From NCBI RefSeq assembly GCF_021155765.1, contig NC_060107.1:16788501-16852500 (forward strand): a stretch of DNA of 64,000 nucleotides, written 5' to 3'. The translations under genes were made by a program, and so were the position numbers. Within the stretch, counting starts at the first letter, position 1; each line of letters starts with the position of its first letter. The DNA comes from Diprion similis. Taxonomy: Eukaryota; Arthropoda; Insecta; Hymenoptera; Diprionidae. The notes beneath the pieces are model-generated. The model ran no database searches, was not told where the DNA came from, and saw only the letters and a list, made by a program, of their open reading frames with translations. This document shows positions 1-12,923 of the stretch, piece after piece.

Positions 1-315
1 TCTCACGACCACCATACGTAGATAATTTGCCAGTTTGGATAGTTGGGGATGTTATAATAAAACTCATCAAATTAGTTGAATACTGCCACATCATACGGGC
101 AGAGGCAGACAGGTATAGAATGTAATTTCATATTATAAATAAATTTACATAATACGTTTATATATAGTAAATATTTACAGAACTTAAATATGTCGGAATT
201 TGTTGCGTCTTACACAATAACGAAGTCACGTTGCGTTTACCGAAACTGAATAAATGATTCATCGAGTTACGTGGAGATTTCGTTACATGTACTTTGTTTG
301 AATATTAAACTTTAT
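1..315. other. noncoding DNA downstream of the first GMC gene
   Basis: No open frame of interest is seen. On the minus strand this is the region just past the GMC stop codon. An AATAAA-type poly(A) signal (minus strand, 311-316) overlaps the stop codon, so the 3' UTR may be very short or may use another signal further left. If the flotillin-2 model is right, all of this lies within a flotillin-2 intron. Confidence 0.5.
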
Positions 316-2817
316 TTATGTTTTGTCAATTCGTATTTCGGCACAGTCATTTGCATCATTGTCAGTCACGTATTTTGTCGTGAGACAAGTTTTTGTGAAA
401 TTTTGCCAAATTTTATAAATATTGAAATCGCCTTCATCTTTATCCGGTATAATTTCGATCTCAAAACCACTTTGCTCCCCAGACTGGTCGTCGATAATAT
501 GGCGTTTCAGCTTAACAGCTTCCAACTGATTGTGTACCATATCCACCTCCTTCTCCCATTCCTCCTTTTCGCAATCGTCGTCTGGAAAGTCGGAATCGCC
601 TTCAAGGTCAATGCGCAAATTCCCACTGCCAACATTGTTGCTAAACCTGTCAATTTGATTATCCCTAAATGCCATCATTATCTGCTCCTTCTGCTGATCC
701 TGCTTGAATTGTCTATTTCTCAACGCTTGCACGCCCAGAATCCTCAGTTGCTTCTTATCGCCCACTGAATCATTCGTCAATGGTTCATTGCAGATGTCTT
801 TCCAGTCCTCCTTTATGAGGTCAGCAGCTTTTTCAGCTATCATGATCGTCGGCGCGTTGGTGTTGCCCGTCACAATATTCGGCATCACAGAAGCATCTAC
901 TACCCTCAGTGCATGCACACCATAAACCTTTAGCCGCGAATCCACTACAGCCATGGGGTCATCGGATGGGCCCATTTTACAAGTGCTGGTGGGATGATAA
1001 ATCGTCATCGTGTAATGCCTTGCATGGCAGCGCCAGTAGTCGTCGGAAAGAAAAGCAAAGTGTGCACACTCCGGTATTTTATTCGAATTTGGACGAGCGC
1101 CAAGTCTCTTCATAGTCAGAGTCTGACTAAGGTTATAGATAATTTTTGCCCCTTCGACCTGCACAGCAAAAACGTTGTCGAAATTGGATCTACTAATTAA
1201 TTCGGACAATACGTTTGCGAAGAGAAGCTTTACTGACCAGAATATCCAAATCATGCGGATCGCTGAAATAGTTCGGAACTATGATTGGATGTTGCCTTGG
1301 ATTTGCGTCTCTCAACTTGATGTAACCTCTGCTCTTCGGGCGCATTAACAACGGCACGATGGTGTAGGTATCTTCATAAAGGATTCCCTCGAACATATTG
1401 GCAAAAAAATCGTCCTTGAGTCCACATACCCGTTTCCCGAACAGCCCGCCATCCGAATTGTCTGCAACTGAAGCGAGGAATAGCTGAACATCGGGATAAT
1501 CCATCGTCTCATTGGCGTAGCTGAAAGAGAATAGAATTAATGACTTCGAACCGTCTTGAATATTTGTCTTGAAGATATTTACATCGTGTTTATAAAACCC
1601 ATGGCCTCGCATTCCGGAACATTGTAAAGAGGTCCTTTCTTTTCGGCCAAGAATTGCTTGATGGTCTTGAGGGTCATAAATCTGGGCACAACAAAGCAGA
1701 AACCCGTTCCCTCTGGGTAGTCTGAAGGTGAATCGATTAGGTAAGTAAGTCCACCGATGGCTACGTGATCCTGAAGATTCTTCCCAACGCCAGGGCTGTC
1801 ATGAATGACCCGAACCCCGACCTCCTCGAGGTGCTCCTTGGGTCCGATTCCCGAGAGCATGAGCACCTGCGGCGACTGCACGGTTCCGGCAGAGAGTATA
1901 ACCTCGTTCCTGGCGTAAACGACGTAGTTTCGAGTGCCTCTTCGAAACCTGACGCCATAAGCGGTCTTCGTGGTCTCGTGAATAAGGATTTTCTCTACCG
2001 TTGAATGGGCACTGACGTGGAGATTTTTCCGGCGAGATGCCGAACGTAGAAAGGCTTTCGCCGTGCTGCATCGCAACCCTTCTCGCAGGGTTCCCTGGGA
2101 GTAAGTGAAACCGGTCTGAGTTGCGCCATTGACGTCGGTTTCCTCGTAACCCATGTCACGACCAGCGTTGAGGAAATGCTTGGCGATCGGTGTGTTGTAC
2201 CGAAAACGTTCGATGTTTAGATACCCGCCAGTACCGTGGAAGGGCGACTCGGCGAGGCCAGGGATCATCACGTTCTCAGATTTCTTGAAGTAGGGCAGAA
2301 CCTCGTCATAACTCCACCCCGGGTTCCCCATGTCCCTCCACTGGTCGTAGTCTCGTCGATTTCCGCGGACGTACAACATAGCATTGAGGACGCTACTACC
2401 ACCCAGCACCTTGCCTCTGGGCCAGTTACACTGGTTGTTGATCATCCCCTGGCAGTAATTCGTCGAGGACTCCGTCTTGAACTGCCAGTCCATCGCGGTC
2501 AACTGAAGGGTTGGGAAGACCACTGGCACATCGGACAAAACAGTCTCATCACCTCCTGCCTCAAGCAGCAAAACCGTCCAATTCAGGTTCTCCGACAGTC
2601 TGTTGGCCACCACGCAGCCCGCCGAACCTCCGCCAATCACGATGAAATCATAGCTGGCATACATCTTCCTCGTCGATACGATCTGCACGCGGTTATTTCT
2701 GTCAATTATATCCTGTCGCATCAGCACTATCATGAACCTGAGGAACACCAGGAAACTCAGCTCCGGACCGTACGACAGAGCTATTCGCGCCGCCGAATAC
2801 GCGCCCATGATTGTCAT
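316..2817 (-). CDS. GMC oxidoreductase (glucose dehydrogenase-like), long C-terminal tail
   Basis: FAD-dependent GMC-family oxidoreductase of the insect glucose dehydrogenase group, which oxidises an alcohol or sugar. Exons read from the minus strand are 2817-1583, 1520-1238 and 1158-316. The donors AT|GTAAAT and CTG|GTCAGT and acceptors TTTCAG| and GTGCAG| keep one frame of 786 codons. Residues 1-50 hold a hydrophobic N-terminal segment that could be a signal anchor. The FAD dinucleotide motif GGGSAG is at about 62-67. GMC signature 1 ([12 protein letters not shown]) is near 134-145 and signature 2 ([11 protein letters not shown]) near 315-325. The catalytic His lies in [10 protein letters not shown] near 561, and GNTNAPT is near 604. 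The family normally ends soon after ADLIKEDW (about 625). Here about 160 more residues follow, acidic and rich in D/E/K, in the same exon without a stop. Its neighbour at 6256-10670 is a tandem paralogue. The substrate cannot be told from sequence. Confidence 0.93.
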
Positions 2818-3633
2818 CTTGAATGTCTCTTGTTTTCACTTCACTTTTTGGATGTGACAATTCACACAATGGATATGACAATTTCACCGTTTTAAATCCG
2901 CTGCTTCTAGCACGCCTAAGTGACATAGAATCATTATTCTCGAAGAAATAATTGTTCAGCCGACTTAATCAATTAATATGCAACCGCAATGGTGCAATTC
3001 CACTCAATCACCCGGGAAACCGCGTGGTCGACTGACACTTCATAAACAACGCCGTATGCACTACCGCCGAGTTTTGCTGTGTCAGCAGATTCAAAGTTTA
3101 CCTTTCGTGGCCAGGGACATGCAGTGTTTGTTTTCAAGAGGCAAGTGGGTTCTGGACTTTATTGCAGATACGAATTTGAAGCGAAGATACGAATACCGCA
3201 ATGCTTTTTTTCATACTTGTAACGAAAACTTTATATTTGTATTCGCGAAGTTTTTAAATAAATTTTGACACGCTCATCATGAACGAGAATACACACAAAC
3301 AATGTCTATATGCCATGTATAAAACATTTTTGAATTTCAGATAATAACGTCCAAAATTCATTGAAAGAAGCCATTGGGTGCTAGAGTACATACTACACTG
3401 ATCGGATCGTCATATAATTAAATTATAAAATTTCCTCTAAACGTATATTTCTCTGCATAGGCCACTTTTCAATTCCGGGTTTTTCCGTCCCAAAGCAGTG
3501 GTTTTTTATTTTTTTTTACCTTCGGGAATATGTTTTATTGGGTAAAAATTTTTCTCCAATACTATAACACAACCAGAAACGGACAACGTTGGTATTTTTG
3601 ATAATATTTTTAAGACACAAAAATAGTGTACAT
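2818..3633. other. noncoding spacer upstream of the first GMC gene
   Basis: This is the promoter side of the minus-strand GMC gene. AT content rises away from the gene. I see no convincing exon; the open frame near 2978-3268 on the plus strand has no recognisable domain. No TATA box or initiator could be assigned with confidence. Confidence 0.4.
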
Positions 3634-4370
3634 TAGGGTGTTCAAAAAAAAAAAATTTTTTTCAACTCTTACCCTCTCAAATGTTTCTATTTGATGTAAA
3701 AAAAAATCCTCACCAAATGTGAGCCCTATAGCTCAACTCTAAGGGGTGGCTATTTTTATTTTAGTTTCCCATTTAAATAACATGGAAAAAATTCTTTTTT
3801 CATTAAAATTGAATTTACACATAATTAATGCAATTTTTTACAAAAAACCAATTTATATTCTTAAAGTTGAGTCTTTGAGCTTTACAAAACTCTAAGACAA
3901 AGTATGATTATCTTTACAAGAAGACTAGTTACAGCAATTTAAAAATTACTAAATTTCGAAATTTCATAATTTCAAAATTTAGCAATTTTTAAATTGCTGT
4001 AACTAGTCTTCTTGTAAAGATAATCATATGAAATTTCAAATTTCAAAATTTAGTCATTTTTAAATTGCTGTAACTAGTCTTCTTGTACAGATAATCATAC
4101 TTTGTCTTAGAGTTCTGTAAAGCTCAAAGACTCAACTTTAAGAATATAAATTGGTTTTTTGTAAAAAATTGCGTTAATTATGTGTAAATTCAATTTTAAT
4201 GAAAACAAAATTTTTTCCATGTTATACCTAAATGGGAAACTAAAATAAAAATAGCGACCCCTTAGAGTTGAGCTATAGGGCTCACATTTGGTGAGGATTT
4301 TTTTTACATCAAATAGAAACATTTGAGAGGGTAAGAGTTGAAAAAAAAAAAAAAAATTTGAAACACCTTA
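3634..4370. mobile_element. 737-bp palindromic (foldback) MITE
   Basis: The left arm (about 3634-3990) and right arm (about 4000-4370) are near-perfect reverse complements, so the element can fold into one long hairpin. Termini are TAGGGTGTTC on the left and the inverse of TAAGGTGTTTC on the right, followed by A-rich tracts. The 8-bp direct repeat GTGTACAT flanks it at 3626-3633 and 4371-4378, extendable to TAGTGTACAT if the TA is counted outside. This looks like a target-site duplication. The right half carries a tandem copy of a ~45-bp block with CTAGTCTTCTTGTA at about 4000 and 4070. There is no coding capacity: the 71-codon frame in the right arm is a by-product of the repeat. Confidence 0.85.
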
Positions 4371-6255
4371 GTGTACATGCTACGTTAATATGTTTATTCA
4401 GAAGACTCGCACTACTCAAGAGTTCTGAAATGTTGTGTAATAACATGCCTAAATTCTTAATGCCTAGGTTTGTATAAACTCTAGCTGTCTTGGCTGTCTA
4501 TTATTGCATATTATTGAAATAAATAACCCCATTGAGATTCTAATCCGAAAATTTCGAATTCCTGGTAAAATAGCTTGCTAAACACAGAAAAAAAATTAAA
4601 TTGCAAATTCAAATGGGTAAAATGCTTAAAATGACGTATTCTCTTGAAACCGTACGTTTAATCATTTTTACGACCGTTTGATTACGTCAAGAGTAAGTAT
4701 AAATTCTTTTTAAAGTTTTTTTTTACGTAAAGGACGTGTATCAATGAAAAACCGCAATACATCATGTTGCGCAAGTTATTTGTTACCGATTGTTTTTAAA
4801 AATCTGAGAAAATTTCAAGACGTCTTTTCCTTGACCTTTATTTTACTGATTTTCATACACGAAGCGATACAACAAATTTCTTTATATTTTGTAAACAGAA
4901 TCTGTATCGGGAAAATTTTCAGGTATTTAATGAAACATGATTAGAAACAAAAATGTGTGAGGCTTCGAATATTCTGTTCATAGTCCCGGCTCTTTAATAC
5001 TTTATAACCCCAGGCTTACGAAAAATGTGACACTATGGACAATTTTTCTTCGAATAACCATAACTGAGAAAAATAGACAAGACTGGATAGCAATGCAACT
5101 TTTTCTCAGCCATCTTGAATTGGAGTGAACTGTTATGCATAAAAATGCAGCGAAGGCACCTCGTTATTCAACTGGAGTAACTCCAAGCAAAAGATGCAAT
5201 TTTCTACTGGCAATTACTCAAATTGCGCAAACAGTGACATTACATTTAATTTACTTCCATAATGTTAGTTTATACAACACTAGTTTTTTCGTTATATATT
5301 TCTCTTTTCATCAGTATAGAAAAGAACCGTTTTTCTTCCGTGCTACTTATAATTTCACCCCTAAAACTGTAATGATTTTATAAGCAAGAGTAAATAATAT
5401 ACAGGAAGCGGAGTTTCAAGGTATCACCTACGTTTTACGTTTATTATTAATCCAAGGACATCATTACTCACTCATACAAATTCGTTTATTTACAAGCTAA
5501 TGGTGTATATAACATGCATTATAGACATAGCTTTTCTCGGAATAAAAATACAATAATTATTTACAATGACAGTACAGTGACCGAGCATTTACAGTACAGT
5601 TGTGCAACACAAGTTCCGTTATCTTATTGTCAAATTACAAATTGTCGCTGTAACTTTCACGATGCACTGGATTTCCCGTCAAAATTATTTCTATTGTACA
5701 GCATAACTTACAAACTAAACGTATCTATAGTAACCAAATACTATTGGGATCCAAAATATCTAAAGCTGCCATCTGAAGGCAGCAAATGTACTATGCTAAT
5801 CGAGTCCTCGTGTTTGATTGCAAGAATGATTTTAAGGGCATGTTTCACTCTTTGTTAACTCACAAAAGTTTAATAGCTTGCACTGAATTTTCTATATCTC
5901 TGCATTCGTAGCATTGAGCTAAACGATGAGCTGATGAAAGGCGGTGGCGCGACACTATATTGCTGTCATACGTGTTAACATTACATCTCACATCTTTAAG
6001 TAAATTGGTATTCAATTCAAGTGTAAAAGTTAATTTTTTTTGATTCGATGTCAAAATTTATTATCTTTCACTATCTAACCAAGATTAAAAAAATGACACA
6101 AATAACCTTTTAAATTGCTTTCTGCTACTCGGAATGAGGTTTTTCGTAATCCACCGAACAATCGTGTAAATATTACAAGAACGTGTAAAATTTTCGATCA
6201 CACTTCGAAAACCAGTACTGAAAAAATGCAGTCAGTCCTTCAAGTCCAAACGTAT
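4371..6255. other. AT-rich intergenic region between the two GMC genes
   Basis: This separates the start side of the first GMC gene and the stop side of the second. Three short plus-strand open frames (4744-4944, 5135-5383, 5514-5858) are AT-driven and lack domains or splice context, so I do not call them genes. The 3' UTR of the second GMC gene occupies the right end. Confidence 0.4.
6057..6062 (-). terminator. candidate poly(A) signal of second GMC gene
   Basis: AATAAA on the minus strand, about 195 bases past the stop codon of the GMC gene ending at 6256. This is a plausible 3' end. Only the hexamer supports it. Confidence 0.4.
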
Positions 6256-9200
6256 TTAAGTCTTTCGCCTCAGCCACTGTTCCTTGATCATGTCGGATCC
6301 CTTTTCGCCTACCATGATGGTTGGAGCATTGGTGTTGCCACTGACGAGATTGGGCATGATTGAAGCGTCGATGACCCTGAGCCCGGAAACGCCATAGACC
6401 TTCAATTGGGGGTCGACAACTGCCTCTGGGTCCCAATAAGGCCCCATTTTACAGGTGCCAACAGGGTGGTAAATGGTCACGGAATAGTACCTAATCATAC
6501 ACTCCCAATACGCATCGGTGTAAAGGGGCACCTGTTGGCACCCAGGGAACTGAATCGGGTTGAGCTCGCTGCCAAATCGCTGAAAGGACTTTGTCCGGCT
6601 GAGAGCTACGCCTATTTTGACGCCCTCAACAAGCGTCGCCATGTCAAACGGGTCCTTAAAGTAATTCGGATAGATGAGCGGGTAATCGAAGGGGTTTTTA
6701 CTTCGTAATTTAATAACCCCTTTGCTTCTGGGACGCAGCAGCATTGGAATGACGCTCCAGGTATCCTTGTTGCTGATGGGCCCGAACACGGCGTTGTAAA
6801 ACCGCTCCGTCAGTCCGTGAGCCTTGCGAATTTGCCGACCGCCATCGGAGTTCGTCGAGCCAGAAATAAAGTGCAACTCGATGTCGGGGAAGTCGTCCGA
6901 AGCGTTAGCGTACTTTGTATTAACGAAGGCCAGGCCCTCGACACCACCGAGAACCGTCAGTGGCCCGTCACCGAGAACGGCGTACTGCATCACCGCAGGG
7001 ACACTATGAAGTCTATTCTCGACCATGGAGACTTCCTGGTTGACCATGAATGTCAGTCCGCCAAGCCCCACGTGGTCTTGAAGGTTGTACCCCACCCTAA
7101 GATCCTGTTTTGTCATTGAATTTTACGTAAAACATTAGAAACGATGGTACAGATGGGGAATGACGGTATATGGTAGGAATGGTAATAAAACAGAAGAACG
7201 GTATTACATTCGCTCAAAAGTGTTCAAAGAAATTATTGTCACTATAAACTGTTTTCCCTTAAGTATAAGTATTCACCTAATTGAACGATGATGATGATAA
7301 CATCAGTAACAATATAAATACGTCTATCAAAAACCAGAATTTCGTACCTACTAACACTTAAATCCGTCTGTTTTCACGAACGAATTATGAAATTCCAACT
7401 TTTTTGAAAATATAGTAAAAGTATTGAGAGTGTCCAAGCAAGTAGTCAGGGAACCAGAGAACAGTCACGAATTTTTGAAATTTCAATTGAGTGACTAGCC
7501 TGTGCTTATCATAAAAACCTTTACCTGTATCACAGGGATGTTATGCTGAATCAAGTCCTCACGTGGCCCGATGCCGGACAGCATTAGAATCTGTGGGGAG
7601 TTGACTGAGCCCCCGGAGACAATGACTTCCTTTTTCGCTCTGATTCGGTGCAGCTTACCGTCCCTAAGAAACTCTACACCATAGGTCCTCTTCGAGGTGG
7701 GGTCAACGAGAACTCGAGTGACATGAGAGTGCATGGCAACGTTCAGGTTCTTCCGCAGTCTGGCCGGTCGCAGGAAAGCCTTTCCCGTCGAGCAACGACT
7801 ACCGCGCCTTATCGTCCCCTGGGCTATCATGAAGCCCGTTTGGTACGCTCCGTTTATGTCACGGTTGGCGTATCCCATTTCCTGACCCCCCTGCACAAAC
7901 GCCGCTGCCAGTGGCGTGTGCCACGGTGCCTCCTGGACAGTCAGATATCCCCCCGTCGAATGATACGACGTCTTCGCCAGGTAGGGATTCAGGTTGTCTT
8001 CTGACTTCTTGAAGTAGTACAGCGCCTGGTCCGAACCCCAACCGGGATTACCTTGCGCCTCCCACGTGTCGTAGTCTTTCCTGTTTCCTCGCAGGTACAG
8101 CATGTAGTTCAGCACACTGCTGCCTCCTATCACTTTGCCACGTGGCCAGTTGCACCGACCGTTTTGCATTGCTGGAATGAAAAAGTCTCTTGAATATTTC
8201 TTTTCTTTTAATTTTGTACTTTATTCCTGAGTCAACTGCAATGACGACTTTATTGGCTTGAGAAGCGGGATAAAAGTAACATATGATTTCTTCTTATACT
8301 TTGTTCCCGCATTTGCGAGAGAAAAATAGAAAAACTTTTCTCCCGCTAATGGATTGACCACTTTTCAAGAAAAAAAAGTTGCCACAGTCGAGTTCAGAAA
8401 TGAAATACTATAAGCAATACGGAAATAAAGTCGATTAATCCCTCTCGTGATTACTGTCCTCACTTCGCTCAGGTAGTAAACTCACCCCCTGGAATAATCT
8501 TCATCTTTATTCCCTTGTTACATAATGTACTATTTTTTTGATTATTTTGATACTGATAACATAATGGAAGTATCTTTGCTTCGACAATTTCCATTTTCGT
8601 AGAAAAGTTTTGCTGAATCAAATCCAGAAAAGTTCTTCTAAATTTGAAAAGACACATTTTGACCTATAATGGTTTCTTTCTAAGTATTACGTAGATAAAG
8701 GACTTGAACGAAAGAGCAAATATTGGCAGCAGAAATTCACTTCAAAAATATCATGTCATCAAAATTTGCGAATTGAATTATTTTGCCCACCTTATTTTTT
8801 CAACATACCCAAACATGAATCTCCTTGCGGTTCCGTTTTATACTTCCAGTCGAGCTGACTGAGTTGTAAATAACCAGCGAGTAAAGGGACGTCTGAAATC
8901 TCTGTTTCATCTCCCCCAGCTTCCAGTACTAAAACATTCCAATCTTCTACTTCCGAAAGGCGACTTGCCACAACCGCTCCTATAAAATGATTTTCCCATA
9001 CCATCAAGCTATTCCGATATGTTTGCATCATTGAAGATATATAAAAAAAATAAACCGTCATAAAAAAAAAAACATTAAGTAATCCTAGCAAAAATTAGAT
9101 AAAAGATCAGAGTGCAGATTATCAGGAAGCTTGGAAAAATCGTTATTAAAAGCTCATATTATTCCAGTATCAGTTTAACAACATATGTAATAAATATACA

Positions 9201-10670
9201 GATTGCGTTCGCATATAGAAGTTTAACAGTGAAATTATAGTAATTAATTTTGAACAGTATAATTATTTATTCTTATCACTTTTGATGCATGAAATTTTTG
9301 TCACGGATGTATATAAAATATACGACTACAGCATTGAGCAAGAAAGATCTTTGCACGTGTTGTATACTGTACGATGACATTGACACTGTTGTGAGGCAAA
9401 CTGCACGTGCACATAAATATTTCATCAAAGAATACGGACATGTTGCGGAATTCAGGGTAAAACTAATTTCCGACTTTTTGCTGATAAATAATGTCGGCGT
9501 TGATTACGTGTTCGCAATAGATGTAAAGTGACGAACGAAGAGTAAACCGAGTGTGGATGAAACACATGTATGTGCGTCATCAACTTTCTCTGGCAGTGAT
9601 TCAAATTCTAGTAGAATATCGACAATATGGTAATATAGCGGCGGTTTTCTTTCCTGTGTTCTAAAATTATTTCGCAATATATTTAAAACACGTTCACTGT
9701 AAACCAAATTAGCGCAACTATATCAAGGCAATCTGATTATGCACAGTGTAATGCGTTATTCAAAACCCGAAACAATCAACACGGCTGCAATAGAATATTG
9801 GTAAATTGTAATGTGACCGGAGAAAGTCTTCCGGAATAATATTAATACCTGCGAAAAATTTTCGGTCATACTCTTGGTAATTCACATTTCGATTCTCATC
9901 AATCAGATTATGACAAATGAAACGCTACACTTCGTCCGACTTAACCCAACCAATATGGTGGTGACGCGGGAAATTGGCTGGATTTTCAGTATGTTATAGT
10001 ACATATCCTCCCGATCAAAAGTTCTTCTGGACACAAGTCCCAAAAATCAGTAGTTTCCGAAATACAAGCTTCGAAAGGGGAAGGTATAAATTTTTTGATA
10101 TTTATCAATTAAAAAAAAACCTCGCTCACTAAACCTCACTAAAACCTCGCAGTTACAGATTTTTTTGAATATTATCCACAAAGTGGATTATCCCAGAGTT
10201 GAGGTAGAAATCTGAAAAAATTAGGTAAATGTTTTCGAAATATTTGAAGTTGATTTGAGTGGTGGAGGATTTGGGGGGGGGGGGCTGGATTTGGTTTGCT
10301 ACGTTTTTTTGTGATGTAAAATTGTAACGCGTCAATTACCAATCATAAGGTACATTTACATTTTATCTAATCTTAATTACAAAATACAAATGTAATTTGT
10401 AATTAAAATCTAATTAATTCTCAATGGTAACCAGGCGGTGCCCAATACTACTCATAACGTACCTGCTGATCCTGCTCCAATTACTATGAAATCGTACGCT
10501 GGCAAGAGAAGTTCTGTCGGTACGTCGATCGGCCTCGATTCCGGGTCCATTACTTCGAACTGAAAGTAAGCTATCGCTGCAGCTAATACTGGAAAGAACC
10601 AGGCAAGATTTCCGGCTGCAGAACTCAATGCACCACCTAGAAGTACCGGGAGACCGGCTACGCCACTCAT
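6256..10670 (-). CDS. GMC oxidoreductase (glucose dehydrogenase-like), tandem paralogue
   Basis: Four exons on the minus strand: 10670-10463, 8979-8809, 8171-7525 and 7104-6256. Junctions GCAG|GTACGT ... TTATAG|GA, TTGG|GTATGT ... TTCCAG|CA and ATACAG|GTAAAG ... AAACAG|GAT keep one frame of 624 codons, the usual family length. Residues 22-38 are hydrophobic (signal or anchor). The FAD motif GAGSAG is at 65-70 and is split by intron 1. Signature 1 reads [12 protein letters not shown], and signature 2 is [11 protein letters not shown]. The catalytic His is in the canonical [10 protein letters not shown], followed by [11 protein letters not shown]. It ends normally at [10 protein letters not shown], without the tail of its neighbour. 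The start is the ATG at 10670, ahead of the hydrophobic segment. Exon structure differs from the paralogue (introns near the FAD motif and before NLQDHV), so the duplication is not recent. The substrate is unknown. Confidence 0.93.
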
Positions 10671-11929
10671 TTTTGCTGGTTCGCTTCAAGCTTTTCTCTG
10701 CGAAACCACATAAAATCGTTATTATAATAATAATTATATCAGTGATAAATATTCAAGGGAAATCCAAGTGTTGGATCAATATAGATTTTTTGTACCAAGT
10801 ATTTTATGAGAATAATTTTAAAAATCACTGTTGTAAGCGAATATAATTAATAAAACTTTTTTTGTTAATAACAATCTGCTGTAATATGTTGAACTGCGAT
10901 TCAACTTGCAAATAACTGGGTGAAAAATGATTACGAAGATGTGTTTTTAACTGATTGTGAACTTGATGAAAAAAATTTGACCGTAATCTGCGGGATATCC
11001 AAATTTTTCTTACTCATTAAAGATTTGATAAAAGTTATTCCAAAAAAATTATACTAGTCCATATAATTGATAATTGCATTCTACTACTTTAATACATCGA
11101 AATGATCAGTTAACTGTTCTAATAATTTTTTGATTCTGACATTCATTTACATCGTTAATCTGGACAGTTTTGGGTGAAAATTGTTTGAATGAGAGCGATT
11201 ATCAAGAAAACAATCAAAACATAAATTTTATGTAAAACACAATTATTCCAGTAATCACAGAATAAAAAAAGACCTTTCGCTTCTGTCTTTTACTTACATT
11301 AATTATTATATCTTCGAATTTATCTCGCTACTAAAACACTGAATTCCATGAAATTACTGTTAATTACCATCAGTCGACGTACAAATGAAACTTGATGATT
11401 TAAAAAAAAAACACCGCAAACTGGAATCGACCGAATTTGTCTCAATCGTAATAAAAGCGTCACTCACGTTGTCATAAAATCTAATCATTTCTGACCATCA
11501 CAATAGTTGTCATTATCATTGATGAAATTTTCGATAAATCATTGAACGTATATTGAGCTCGTGTTGTGACCGACACATTTGACAACGCGCTTGAAAAATT
11601 TAATTCAATTCGGTAATCCCTGAAAGACAGACGTGGTGTGACTGGCTCCATTTTCACAACAGGCGAACGAGGATGATATCCATCCTCAGGAGGGGAAACT
11701 TTCTACCACCTCAAAATCCAAGCCCCTACCGCAGCTGTCACCTACTGCAATTTGTCAGCCGGCTGATGACTACTAATAGATCCGTGGGACGTGATCGCCA
11801 AGTATATCTAGATTCTTCAATGCGTAACATTCTTTCACTTGTCCTGGGGAAGATAATAACATGCCGAATCGAGTGGTTTATGTGTTTCAAATCACGTTAC
11901 ATGTAAAGAAAATGTTAAATTAACCACTA

Positions 11930-12370
11930 TAAGTGAGGATAAGTTAGTTCAATTCGATTGGAATTACGTGAATTCAGATAAAATCAGTTGAAGTAATTCT
12001 AAGTCATATCGAGTGATTAGAAGTAATTTAAGGCCCTTTGATTTGAGAAAATCACTTTGAGTCATTTGACGTCGCGTTAGATCTTTCGAATTAAATTTGT
12101 TTGACTTTATGAAGCAACTTGAAATTATGTGAACTTATACGAATTCACGTGAAGTCAGTTGAAGTACTGAAAAAAATTTGAAGCTATTTAAATTCTGTTG
12201 AAATCTCTTAACCTTCTAAAATCACTCGAAGTCATTGAAAGTTATTTAAAGTCATTCCAATTCAATTAAAGTCTTTCAACTTGATGAAGTAGCTTCAATA
12301 AACATCACATTAATAATTCACATTAAGTTACTACAAGTAACTTGAATTGAATTAAAGTCTTTTGACCTCA
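11930..12370. repeat. degenerate short-period repeat (GAAGTCA-TT-AA type)
   Basis: The stretch repeats variations of AAGTCATTTGAAGTCA, AATTCACGTGAAGTCA and TTCAATTAAAGTC about every 10-14 bases over roughly 440 bp. Copies are heavily diverged, as in an old minisatellite. There is no coding potential. Confidence 0.6.
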
Positions 12371-12923
12371 CACATAAAATCTCCATCGAGTATAATTTTC
12401 TCCACCTGATCTAATTTCACCACAAGTAGTATGCCTGTATTTTTAAATTTCAAAATCGGGTTGCATACTATTTGTTGAATCGCAAATAGTCTCAAATGCG
12501 TGAAAATCACATCAAATTAACAGACCGATTTTTGACATTGTGTTAATCAATGTGTGACGAATCGCACGTAGGAAAAAAGATTACGGTTCAAAGTAACAGT
12601 GGCGTGGTGTGTACCGTAAGTCGCACGTGATTTGAATACCTGCCACCGATTTGAATGCCAATCTTTGCTGTACTTTCTGGAGTGGTCAAATAAGTTACGT
12701 AACTATTACCGAGTTGTGTAATAAATTTAGCCCAATTGATCACTTCCGGTTGATTAGAATATGCTGTTTCATCGGCGCCCTAGCATTACCGACAAATTCA
12801 AATGCATCTTTCGACACCTGAAAAACGCTTCGATTGTTCGATACTTTGAGACTAAAGAACATTGAAATATAGGTTTTCGGGTCACCGTTAAGAGCGACGA
12901 CCAAGTGTCACGATAATTTCTAT

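Noticed and set aside
2236..2895. 219-codon plus-strand frame opposite the first GMC gene
   Set aside because: Antisense shadow of a GC-rich coding exon.
4107..4322. 71-codon minus-strand frame
   Set aside because: Falls inside the right arm of the palindromic MITE.
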